NCBI GenBank assembly: GCA_937995995.1
Contig: CALKIP010000175.1
Coordinates: 1-12,660 of the forward strand
Reading direction: 5' to 3'
Length of the DNA: 12,660 nt
Origin: an uncultured bacterium
GTDB taxonomy: Bacteria; Gemmatimonadota; Gemmatimonadetes; Longimicrobiales; RSA9
Every line of letters starts with the position of its first letter. The stretch's first letter is position 1. Both the position numbers and the translations under genes were made by a program. Below, one piece after another: positions 6,739-12,660 of the stretch. A model generated the notes under the pieces. The model was not told the DNA's origin, did no database searches, and worked only from the letters and a program-made list of their open reading frames with translations.

Positions 6739-6756
6739 GCGCCGGTTTTCCGGCGC
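6739..6756. repeat. Perfect hairpin between convergent genes
   Basis: GCGCCGG-TTTT-CCGGCGC forms a 7-bp stem with a tetraloop, about 44 bp beyond the tyrA stop on the minus strand. It has no T-tract on either strand, so it could block exonucleases or assist termination of tyrA, but is not a standard terminator. Just before it, CGGGAGGGC occurs twice (near 6709 and 6731) within G/C-rich sequence; no gene is seen between 6611 and 6799. Confidence 0.45.
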
Positions 6757-6799
6757 AGGAGTGCGCACTGTGGGCGCGGAAGTGGCGTCGGCGTCCGGG

Positions 6800-8206
6800 C
6801 TACGACAGCGCCGCGCTTGGCGCCGGCTTGTGCTGCCCGGCCCAGGCGCGGCGCTTTTCCGCTGCCGAGGCGAGCCGTACCGCGAGGCGCTCCTCCTCCC
6901 CTGATTCCAACAGCTCACGCAGTTCGGCCAGTTCCGCCATGGCGCGGTCCAGTGCGTTCGTCACGCCATCCCGATTCGTGAGCAGGACATCGAGGATCAT
7001 GCGCACGTCGCTCGCGGCTAGGCGGCTCGTGTCGCGAAAGCCGGACGCGGCGAGGTCCCCGGCCGGCTGCGAGCCATCGCCGAGTGCGGTCTGGACGAGG
7101 GCCACGCTGAGCAGGTAGGGCAGGTGACTCACCGCGGCGACGGCATCGTCGTGGACGATCCAGGGCGGGCGCGGCCCGAGCGCGAGGGCGATGTTGCCCG
7201 CCGTGGCACGAGCATGGGCATCGGTTCGCTCGCATTCGCAGAGCGCGAAGACAGCGCCCTGGAAGAGTCCTGCCTCGGCGTACTCGAGCCCGCCCGTCTC
7301 CTTGCCACACATCGGGTGTCCGCCCACCGCCGCCACCCCTGCGGGCAGGCGGTTCAGCCGCTCAACGACCTCTCGCTTGGTGCTGCCCACATCGAGCACG
7401 AGCGCCCCCGGCTTGAGGTGCGGGGAGATGCGATCCAGGATCTCCAGGATGGCGCCCACGGGCGCGGCGAGCACCACGGTGTCCGCGGCGCCCACGGCGG
7501 CTCCGGCATCCGTTTCCGCTCGATCGATTACGCCGGTGCTCCGTGCGCGCTCGAGGGTGGCGGGATCGGTGTCGCAGCCGACGACCTCACGGGCGAGGCC
7601 GCTGGTGCGAAGCGCAGCGGCGAGTGAGCCGCCGATGAGCCCGAGGCCGATCACGGCCACCGTGCCAAGGAGCGTGTCTTCGCCGCTGGCCACCGTGGCG
7701 GATCTCATCACGCCTCCGTGCTCCGCCACGGTGGCGCTCGAAATTGCGTCCTCGGTCGCGCCGTGGATCGCGGCATCGTGGATCCTGCTTTCCTGGGCCG
7801 TGCCATCGGGGACCCTGTCGCCATCACCACCGTCGTCGTCGGTCGCGTGGTCCGGCCTCAAGCGGCGAGCATCGCCAAGGTAGACGTGACGGATCTCGTC
7901 GGGGCGGCGTTCGGTGTTCCAGTGCAGGAGCACGCGAATGCAGCGCGGCAGCCCCGCCGGCACCCGCATCTCGTGGGTGCAGAGGAGCGCGGTGTCTCGC
8001 CACCCCAGCTCGCGCGCCGCACGTGCCGGGAACTCCGCGTCCAGGTCGGACGTGGTGCTGAAGATCACGCTGGCCACGTCCTCGATACGGATGCCGTTGA
8101 TTGCTACGATCCTCTCGAGCAGCTCCCGTGTGGCGGACAGGATCGCCGCCGTATCGTTGGAAGGCGCCGTCGTGGCACCGCGCACGCCGCGGCAGACGCG
8201 TTGCAT
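6800..8206 (-). CDS. Chorismate mutase (AroH class) - prephenate dehydrogenase (TyrA) fusion
   Basis: One 468-aa frame carries two consecutive steps of tyrosine synthesis: chorismate to prephenate, then NAD(P)-dependent oxidation to 4-hydroxyphenylpyruvate. Residues 1-120 match Bacillus subtilis AroH (CRGVRGATTAP, CTHEM, CIRV, RHVYL). The catalytic set is kept: Arg9, Cys76, Glu79, Arg91 and Tyr109 correspond to Arg7, Cys75, Glu78, Arg90 and Tyr108. Residues 121-175 are an Asp/Gly/Ala-rich linker. TyrA spans about 180-455, with NAD motif VAVIGLGLIGGS (183-194), GGHPMCGKETGG with His297, SHLPYLL with His361, and GFRDTSRLAASD. No ACT domain is visible, so feedback must act elsewhere. The ATG at 8206 has GGAG 8 nt upstream. 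An internal ATG at 7708 (Met167) has a better Shine-Dalgarno and may also start TyrA. E. coli TyrA uses the unrelated AroQ mutase fold instead. Confidence 0.93.
   Translation of the reverse strand: MQRVCRGVRGATTAPSNDTAAILSATRELLERIVAINGIRIEDVASVIFSTTSDLDAEFPARAARELGWRDTALLCTHEMRVPAGLPRCIRVLLHWNTERRPDEIRHVYLGDARRLRPDHATDDDGGDGDRVPDGTAQESRIHDAAIHGATEDAISSATVAEHGGVMRSATVASGEDTLLGTVAVIGLGLIGGSLAAALRTSGLAREVVGCDTDPATLERARSTGVIDRAETDAGAAVGAADTVVLAAPVGAILEILDRISPHLKPGALVLDVGSTKREVVERLNRLPAGVAAVGGHPMCGKETGGLEYAEAGLFQGAVFALCECERTDAHARATAGNIALALGPRPPWIVHDDAVAAVSHLPYLLSVALVQTALGDGSQPAGDLAASGFRDTSRLAASDVRMILDVLLTNRDGVTNALDRAMAELAELRELLESGEEERLAVRLASAAEKRRAWAGQHKPAPSAALS
7689..7735. repeat. Perfect 14-bp inverted repeat around the internal tyrA start
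   Basis: Arms 7689-7702 (GCCACCGTGGCGGA) and 7722-7735 (TCCGCCACGGTGGC) are exact reverse complements with a 19-nt spacer. In the minus-strand mRNA the spacer holds GGAGG and the ATG at 7708. Each arm contains a near-palindrome GCCAC-N-GTGGC, so the arms also read as direct repeats, and the protein carries SATVA twice (157-161 and 169-173). Confidence 0.85.
7706..7717 (-). promoter_or_regulatory. Internal Shine-Dalgarno and ATG for stand-alone TyrA
   Basis: On the minus strand GGAGG (7717-7713) is followed 4 nt later by ATG (7708-7706), in frame with the fusion and 13 codons before the TyrA NAD-binding motif region. Initiation here would give a 302-aa TyrA of normal size. The site is a better ribosome-binding site than the one before the fusion start at 8206. 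Confidence 0.55.
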
Positions 8207-8233
8207 GGGAAGGTCTCCATCGGGTGTGAGCAC

Positions 8234-8264
8234 AAAAAAGGAGCGCGAGGACTGCTCGCGCTCC
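8234..8264 (-). terminator. Intrinsic terminator in the aroH-tyrA leader (candidate attenuator)
   Basis: On the minus strand GGAGCGCGAG (8264-8255) pairs perfectly with CTCGCGCTCC (8249-8240), with a 5-nt loop, followed directly by TTTTTT (8239-8234). The T-tract ends 28 nt before the ATG at 8206, too close for a separate promoter downstream. So transcripts reaching aroH-tyrA must normally pass it, which fits attenuation. It could also end transcripts of the upstream gene (stop at 8451). Immediately upstream GTTCG-GAAG-CGAAC and CGAAC-GTTCG offer alternative small stems. Confidence 0.85.
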
Positions 8265-8291
8265 GTGTTCGCTTCCGAACGTTCGCCGGAC

Positions 8292-8441
8292 TTAGGCGAT
8301 GGCCGGACGTGGCGCGCGGCAGTGGCGGAGACTGCGCCGATAATAGACGCAGTATCGCCGGGCGCTGTCCGTAAGAAGCCCCGCCTTCCTCGTCCCCGCT
8401 GCTGCGGGGATCGTCTTGCCGAGGTCAAGTGCTTGGATCAT
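8292..8441 (-). CDS. Possible leader peptide with clustered Tyr codons
   Basis: This is a 49-codon frame between the upstream gene and aroH-tyrA. It contains Tyr-Cys-Val-Tyr-Tyr at codons 30-34 (TAC TGC GTC TAT TAT), the only tyrosines in it, flanked by Arg pairs. The stop TAA (8294-8292) lies 27 nt before the terminator stem at 8264. Clustered codons of the pathway's end product ahead of a terminator are the hallmark of leader-peptide attenuation. Against this: no Shine-Dalgarno precedes the ATG at 8441, the peptide is long for a leader, and TATTAT could instead be a -10 box. Translation might be by reinitiation after the upstream gene, whose TAG (8453-8451) is followed by ATG at 8449 (a 3-codon frame ending in ATGA with this start). 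Confidence 0.35.
   Translation of the reverse strand: MIQALDLGKTIPAAAGTRKAGLLTDSARRYCVYYRRSLRHCRAPRPAIA
8331..8353. promoter_or_regulatory. Inverted repeat enclosing the TATTAT / Tyr-codon segment
   Basis: ACTGCG (8331-8336) and CGCAGT (8348-8353) are exact reverse complements around an 11-bp centre that contains TATTAT on the minus strand (8345-8340), a 5-of-6 match to a -10 box. It may be an operator over a promoter, or an RNA hairpin with Tyr codons in its loop. No convincing -35 lies 16-18 bp upstream. Confidence 0.4.
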
Positions 8442-8450
8442 AGGGACATG

Positions 8451-10175
8451 CTAAGCGACGGCGGTCCGGCTGTCAACGCCGCGCGGCGGAGCCAGCTCAC
8501 GGGCAAGGGCGAGGCGGTAGCGCGCTTCCTCCGCCCGCCAGAGGACGCGGTCGACAGGGGATTCAGCCTCGTGGGCGTTCAGCGCGGAGTCGCCCAGGTG
8601 GAGTGCGGCGTAGACGGGGCGGTAGGCGTCGACCGCGGCTGCGAGCTCGAGGGCGCTCTCTCCCGCCGCGGCCGCGCAGCGCCGGATCAGCGACGTGAGG
8701 ACGTCGCCACCGATCCCGAACTCCACGGCGGCGGCTGCCAGGTCCCATGCGCGGTCCGTGGGGCCGGGGAAGCGAAGGCCGTCGCCGTGGTCGATCGCGT
8801 CGACCTTGCGGTAGCCGTCGGGCGTCACGACCCATTCACGTAGCTGGAGCCGGCCGTCGGGAACGGCCGCCTCTCGGTCGGGCAAGCGCTCCAGTCTCTC
8901 CAGGGCACCGGTCAGGCCGGGAACGGCGCCGCCGAGCCCTTCGATGGCGTTGACGCGCAAGAGCTCGAGCAGCGGGGCTCGCTCCACGGCCCGGCCGGTA
9001 CCGAAGAGCGCCACCCTTCGGGTCAGGTAATCGCTCAGCGCGGCGGCGAAATCGGGGTCGCGATCCGCACCGCAGTACGCCGGCACGCCGTCGAGCCACC
9101 GCCGCGCCAGGAAACCTTCACGTAGCCCCACGACTTCCGGGCCGACGCCGGTCTCGGCCAGCCGCATCGCGCGCTGCAGCGCCGCCTCGCCCCAGCGCCC
9201 GAGGCCGGCGAAGCGAAGCAGGTAGACCGAGTCGTCCGGCCTCCGTGCCCGGTGCTTGAGCCGCTCGTGACCGGTACATGCGGGGATCGCCCAGGCGCCT
9301 CGGAGCTTGGGCCGCCATGCACCGCCCGAAAGATCTTCAGGGCGCTCGAGGCCGAAAGCGGCCAGGACACGCTCCGTCCGTTCGTTGGCAGGGGGTAGAG
9401 CGGCCTTGCGCGCACGTTCGAACCACACTCGGCGCCGCTCGGGCGCGAGTGGCATTCCCCACGTCCGACTCGGGAAGAGCACGATGCGCTCATCCACCAC
9501 CCCGAGACTTCGTACCCACGAGGCGACGACGTCGAGCGTCTCGCCCGTCGCGCCCGGACCTTCGTCGACGATCAGAACCTCAGCGCCCTCTGCGAGCCAC
9601 GCTCCCAGGAGGTCGGTCAGGTCGGCAACCGCGAAGATCTGGCGCGCGCCGCTCTCGCCGCGAGGGCGCACGGTGATGCTGCGCTCGGTTCCGAGCGCGG
9701 CCGCGACAAGCGCCGACAGCGTGGTGCCTATGCTACGCACCCCGATCACGATGCTGCGGGCCGCGCGTTCGGCTCCCACAGCGTGGCGATGCCGTCGCGC
9801 GGCGTGGGCGTAGCCGATCGGGTCGATGGCGTAGTGTGCGAATCCCTCGGGCACCTTTACGATGACGCTCTTTGGAAGCCTTGGCCGATCCAGCAAGTGG
9901 AGCTCCGCAAGCGTGTCGTGGAGATCGCCAGGAGGCACGGTCCCGCCATGGGAGGCGAGGTACGCGGCACCGACGCGAAGCATCGATCGACGCAGTACGC
10001 TGGCGGCCGGGCCCCAGCCGTCGACGCGTGGGTACAGTGCATCGACCACCGCCTGCTCCACCTCGCCCAGTCGCACGAGCAGGTCGAGCGTGTCTCCGGC
10101 CTTCGCCGCACCGTGGAGGCGCGCCAGCTCGGCCGCCAACGCCACCTCGATCCCGGGTTTGCGGTAGACGATCAT
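8451..10175 (-). CDS. Large protein with phosphoribosyltransferase-like and kinase-like regions, function unknown
   Basis: The 574-aa protein starts at the ATG at 10175, with AGGAG (10187-10183) 7 nt upstream. A further in-frame ATG at 10220 would add 15 residues but lacks this site. Residues 100-265 look like a type I phosphoribosyltransferase: GFAHYAIDPIGYAHAARR (111-128), SIVIGVRSIGTTLSALVAAALG (141-162) and a PRPP-loop-like VLIVDEGPGATGET (200-213). The last has one residue more between the acidic pair and TG than the usual loop. Residues 310-560 recall the aminoglycoside-phosphotransferase/kinase fold: YLLRFAGLGRWGEAALQRA, GLREGFLARRWLDG (350-363), then GRLQLREWVV and YRKVDAIDHGDG...DRAWDLAAAAVEF (441-486). 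The classical HGDxxxxN is not kept. I recall similar unnamed two-part proteins but no function. It is cytosolic, with no signal peptide or membrane segment. Confidence 0.85.
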   Translation of the reverse strand: MIVYRKPGIEVALAAELARLHGAAKAGDTLDLLVRLGEVEQAVVDALYPRVDGWGPAASVLRRSMLRVGAAYLASHGGTVPPGDLHDTLAELHLLDRPRLPKSVIVKVPEGFAHYAIDPIGYAHAARRHRHAVGAERAARSIVIGVRSIGTTLSALVAAALGTERSITVRPRGESGARQIFAVADLTDLLGAWLAEGAEVLIVDEGPGATGETLDVVASWVRSLGVVDERIVLFPSRTWGMPLAPERRRVWFERARKAALPPANERTERVLAAFGLERPEDLSGGAWRPKLRGAWAIPACTGHERLKHRARRPDDSVYLLRFAGLGRWGEAALQRAMRLAETGVGPEVVGLREGFLARRWLDGVPAYCGADRDPDFAAALSDYLTRRVALFGTGRAVERAPLLELLRVNAIEGLGGAVPGLTGALERLERLPDREAAVPDGRLQLREWVVTPDGYRKVDAIDHGDGLRFPGPTDRAWDLAAAAVEFGIGGDVLTSLIRRCAAAAGESALELAAAVDAYRPVYAALHLGDSALNAHEAESPVDRVLWRAEEARYRLALARELAPPRGVDSRTAVA

Positions 10176-10367
10176 TTCCGTGCTCCTGCTGCTGTTGGGG
10201 GCAAGGCGTGTGCCCTGCACCCGCGCTCGATCGTAAACGAGGAGTTTGCGCGTGAACCACGGTGAGACAACATTGGTGGTGAAGTGTCGCGATCCATTCG
10301 GACGCCCGTCACAGCGTGCGGCCGTCGCGCGTTGTAATTGCAGCGTCGCTTCCCGCAGGGGAGGCCT

Positions 10368-10865
10368 GTGAACTTCGATCTACTGTTCAGACGGCTCTAT
10401 CCGGGGCTGTTCCGGTACCTGTATCGGCTGACCGGAGACCCCGATACCGCCGACGACATTGCCCAGGAATCGTTCGCGCGCCGGCTCCGGCCCCCGCTGC
10501 CGGAGGCCGAGGCGAAGCCGTGGCTCTTCACGGTGGCGACGAACCTGGTCCGTGACGGGGCGCGCAAGACGGCGCGCCGCGAGCGTCTGCTCGCGATCGA
10601 GCGTCCGACACCGTCCGCACCGACGGCGCCCGACGTGGCCGCGGAGCGTGGCGAGCGGATCGAGAAGGTGCGGGCCGTCTTGAACGAACTCTCCGAGCGC
10701 GATCGGAAGCTTCTCCTCATGCGAGGAGAGGGCTTCACGTACGAGGAGATGGCTCGCGCCGTCGGTGTCGCACCTTCATCGGTCGGCACGTTGCTCGCGC
10801 GGGCGTTGCGGCGGTTCTCCGCGGCGTACAAGCTGCAAGAGGTTGGTGATGAACCACGTATCTGA
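10368..10865 (+). CDS. ECF-type RNA polymerase sigma factor
   Basis: The 165-aa protein has the two conserved sigma-70 regions of extracytoplasmic-function factors. Region 2 spans about 3-70 (FDLLFRRLYPGLFRYLYRL, then DDIAQESFARRL, then PWLFTVATNLVRDGAR). Region 4 spans about 98-155 (RAVLNELSERDRKLLLMRGEGFTYEEMARAVGV, then SSVGTLLARALRRF, the recognition helix). The start is GTG at 10368 behind GGGGAGG, with 3 nt between; the upstream in-frame TTG at 10338 lacks a site. The gene overlaps the anti-sigma gene by 17 bp, and a TonB receptor follows, so it probably directs transcription of its own operon. I could not identify a firm ECF promoter in 10176-10367, the region it shares with the divergent gene. 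Confidence 0.93.
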   Translation: MNFDLLFRRLYPGLFRYLYRLTGDPDTADDIAQESFARRLRPPLPEAEAKPWLFTVATNLVRDGARKTARRERLLAIERPTPSAPTAPDVAAERGERIEKVRAVLNELSERDRKLLLMRGEGFTYEEMARAVGVAPSSVGTLLARALRRFSAAYKLQEVGDEPRI

Positions 10866-11622
10866 GGGGACGCTCCAGGCGCTCCTGGACGAGGAACTGA
10901 GTGGCGAGGACCGCTCCCGCGTGGAGCGGCACCTGGTCGATTGCGCCACGTGCGAGGCGTTGGCCGCCGAATTGCGCGATGCGTCGGCTTCCCTGGAGTC
11001 CGCACTCGCGCTTCTCGATCGGCCTGCGCCGCTCGAGGCGGCGGAGGATGCCTTCCGCAGGCGCCGTGCTCGTGAGAAGATGGCAGCGGGCCGACGCTCG
11101 CTCCTCCGGGCGGCCATTCTGGTGCTCGGCTTCGCGGCCGCCGGCTCGGCGGCGATCCCGAATTCCCCGATCCGCTCCTGGGCCGCCGCGGCGTGGGAGG
11201 AGTGGAGCCATCGGCCGCAGCCGGTGGCGCAGCAGCCGGCCGAGCAGTCGGAGGCGGAGGTGGCCGAGTCCGGCGTGTCGATCCGCCCGGCGGATGGACG
11301 GGTGCGGATCGTGGTCGAGGCACCGGCGCCCGGCGTCACGGCCCGCATCCGTCTGGTGGACGACGACCTCGTGTCGGTCCGGGCACGTGGGGATGCCTCC
11401 GAGGCGCGCTTCCGCACGAGCCCTGGCCGCATCGACATCGTCGCGCCGGGTGCCGGAGAGCTGGAGGTCGAGGTGCCGGCCACGCTGGCCGGCGCAGTCC
11501 TCGAGGCCGACGGACGCGTCGTCGTCTCGAAGGAGGGCGCGCTGCTGCAGATCCTGGACGCGCAGGAGGAAGCCGCGATCGAGGTCGTGGTGACGCTGAC
11601 CGAATCCGTGAACCCGAGCTGA
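10849..11622 (+). CDS. Membrane-anchored zinc-finger anti-sigma factor
   Basis: The 257-aa protein begins at the ATG at 10849, inside the end of the sigma gene, with AGAGG about 6 nt upstream. The N-terminal ZAS domain has VERHLVDCATCEAL with His28, Cys32 and Cys35 (H-x3-C-x2-C), which would bind the sigma factor at the inner face of the membrane. One transmembrane segment follows (about 86-104, LRAAILVLGFAAAGSAAIP). A spacer rich in Ala/Pro/Gln/Glu (about 110-142) leads to a beta-rich periplasmic domain (143-257, with VRIVVEAPAPGVTARIRLVDDD and IDIVAPGAGELEVEV). That domain could sense an envelope signal. It is not a FecR-type protein, although it sits where FecR would in a FecI-FecR-FecA arrangement. 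The receptor gene starts 6 bp after its stop. Confidence 0.9.
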   Translation: MNHVSEGTLQALLDEELSGEDRSRVERHLVDCATCEALAAELRDASASLESALALLDRPAPLEAAEDAFRRRRAREKMAAGRRSLLRAAILVLGFAAAGSAAIPNSPIRSWAAAAWEEWSHRPQPVAQQPAEQSEAEVAESGVSIRPADGRVRIVVEAPAPGVTARIRLVDDDLVSVRARGDASEARFRTSPGRIDIVAPGAGELEVEVPATLAGAVLEADGRVVVSKEGALLQILDAQEEAAIEVVVTLTESVNPS

Positions 11623-11628
11623 CACCCG

Positions 11629-12660
11629 ATGCTCACGCCTCTCGCCCTTGCCGCGCTCGCCCTCGTAGCGCCACTGCAGCAGCAGGTGCCCACGGTCGGA
11701 GAGGTGCGTGGGCTCGTGCGCAGCGAGGCCACCGGCGAGCGGCTTCCGTACACGGTCGTCGAGATCGTCGGCGTCGACGGTGCGGTGGCGGCGCTGGCGG
11801 ACAGCGCCGGCGGCTACGTGCTCCGGAACGTGCCGCCGGGCCGGCGCATCCTGCGTGCGAGTCGCTTCGATCACGCGCCCCTCGAGATCGAAGTGCTGGT
11901 CTCGAGCAACCGCAGCGTGATGCTCGACCTGCTGTTGGTGCAGCGGCCGGTCGCGCTCCCCGGGATCACGGCCCTGGTTCGGCACCGACCGCCGCTATCG
12001 GATGCCCACAACCCTTCGGAGCCGGAGTTGAGCATTGCCGCGACCCGCGCACTCGAGGCGACGCCGGGCGTGGCCGAGATCGGGCTCGGCCGACTCAACC
12101 CCGGACCGAACGGTGGGCAAGATCCGACCAATCCCTCCGACGTGCTCTACGTCCGCGGCGCGCCCGCCGACCTCAAACTCGTCCTGATCGATGGCGCACC
12201 GGTCTATGCACCCTTTCACCTCGGTGGGCTGATCCAGCCGTTCGATCCGGAACTGCTGCGCTCGGCCGAACTGTATCTCGGCGGGGCGCCGGCCCGCTAC
12301 GACGGAGGGCTTTCGTACGTTCTCGGGCTCAAGACCCGTGCGGGCCAGCGTACGAAGTTGAGCAGCTCGGGATCGGTGGACCTCATCTCCTCCCGAATGG
12401 TGGTCGACGGTCCCCTGACCCGGAACTCGGCCTTCATGCTCGGTGGCCGCATGGTTCACCCGTACGGCACCCGCTGGTTGCTCGAGTCCAGGCTACCCTA
12501 CCGGTACGCCGACCTGGTTGGACGGATCGATGCGGATCTGGGCGAAGATCACGGCGTGGCGCTGACCGGGTTCTGGAACCGTGAGGCCGTCGACTGGTCC
12601 CTGGCCATGCCGGACGAGTCACGGCTTCCTGTGCTGATCGGTGTCGGACAACTGCGCAAC
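11629..12660 (+). CDS. TonB-dependent outer membrane receptor, N-terminal part
   Basis: The frame is open from the ATG at 11629 to the window end, giving 344 codons of a longer gene. Residues 1-19 form a signal peptide (TPLALAALALVAPLQQQ). A carboxypeptidase-regulatory-like beta-sandwich follows at about 24-105 (VRGLVRSEATGERLPYTVVEIVG, then DSAGGYVLRNVPPGRR). The plug domain spans about 125-235: LSIAATRALEATPGV, SDVLYVRGAPADLKLVLIDGAPVY, LRSAELYLGGAPARYDGG. The first barrel strands begin after that. No clear TonB box is visible. Substrate is unknown; its place after the sigma/anti-sigma pair suggests induced uptake of a scarce nutrient or signalling by one. The Shine-Dalgarno is weak, so translation is probably coupled to the anti-sigma gene 6 bp before. 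Confidence 0.92.
   Translation, partial: MLTPLALAALALVAPLQQQVPTVGEVRGLVRSEATGERLPYTVVEIVGVDGAVAALADSAGGYVLRNVPPGRRILRASRFDHAPLEIEVLVSSNRSVMLDLLLVQRPVALPGITALVRHRPPLSDAHNPSEPELSIAATRALEATPGVAEIGLGRLNPGPNGGQDPTNPSDVLYVRGAPADLKLVLIDGAPVYAPFHLGGLIQPFDPELLRSAELYLGGAPARYDGGLSYVLGLKTRAGQRTKLSSSGSVDLISSRMVVDGPLTRNSAFMLGGRMVHPYGTRWLLESRLPYRYADLVGRIDADLGEDHGVALTGFWNREAVDWSLAMPDESRLPVLIGVGQLRN

Noticed and set aside
8207..8428. N-terminal extension of the AroH-TyrA frame by 74 codons
   Set aside because: It would translate through the terminator hairpin, has no resemblance to AroH N-termini, and the ATG at 8206 has a Shine-Dalgarno and matches the family start.
8207..8450. T-box riboswitch in the aroH-tyrA leader
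   Set aside because: I find no AGGGTGGnACCGCG-like T-box sequence, so tRNA-sensing by a standard T-box is not supported despite the terminator.
11193..12584. 463-codon open frame on the plus strand
   Set aside because: It overlaps the anti-sigma and receptor genes in another frame and has a Gly/Arg/Ala-rich composition typical of a shadow frame.

Overview
The window is GC-rich chromosomal DNA from a Gram-negative bacterium. A TonB-dependent receptor and a lipobox-bearing lipoprotein imply an outer membrane. GC content, the ECF sigma / zinc-finger anti-sigma / TonB receptor module, DUF2911 and SdpI-type proteins, and an AroH-class chorismate mutase fit Gemmatimonadota or a neighbouring phylum. 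That placement is inference, because no rRNA gene is present. I see no tRNA, rRNA, CRISPR array, insertion sequence or integrase.

Layout. 1-536 (+): the 3' end of a QueD/PTPS-family gene, overlapping by 4 bp a small unknown acidic protein. 603-932 (-): a 109-aa Rieske-fold protein that keeps both cluster cysteines but has lost both cluster histidines. 933-1232: a 300-bp divergent intergenic region with two matching operator-like palindromes. 1233-1733 (+): a phage-like protein with an 'ENCETSAIGRALA' signature, closed by an intrinsic terminator. 1849-2703 (+): a stand-alone LigD-type primase-polymerase that keeps the catalytic aspartates but appears to lack about 34 residues around the nucleotide-binding SGxxGLH loop. 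2921-5117 (+): type II NADH dehydrogenase followed 19 bp later by trpS. 5213-5860 (+): SdpI/DUF1648 membrane protein. 5963-6610 (+): DUF2911 lipoprotein, followed by a strong terminator.

6800-10175 is on the minus strand. A 574-aa protein with a phosphoribosyltransferase-like domain and a kinase-like C-terminal half ends at 8451. After a 244-bp leader comes a single reading frame that joins an AroH-class chorismate mutase to prephenate dehydrogenase (TyrA). The leader holds a perfect 10-bp intrinsic terminator only 28 nt before the aroH start. It also holds a possible 49-codon leader peptide with Tyr-Cys-Val-Tyr-Tyr, and a small inverted repeat around those Tyr codons. This looks like tyrosine-responsive attenuation. 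Inside the fusion, a good Shine-Dalgarno and an ATG sit in the loop of a perfect 14-bp inverted repeat just before the TyrA domain, so TyrA may also be made alone.

10368-12660 (+): ECF sigma factor, zinc-finger anti-sigma factor and TonB-dependent receptor (cut by the window end), overlapping or nearly abutting. This is a cell-surface signalling and uptake operon. The strongest leads are the aroH-tyrA leader and fusion, the His-less Rieske protein and the internally deleted LigD polymerase.
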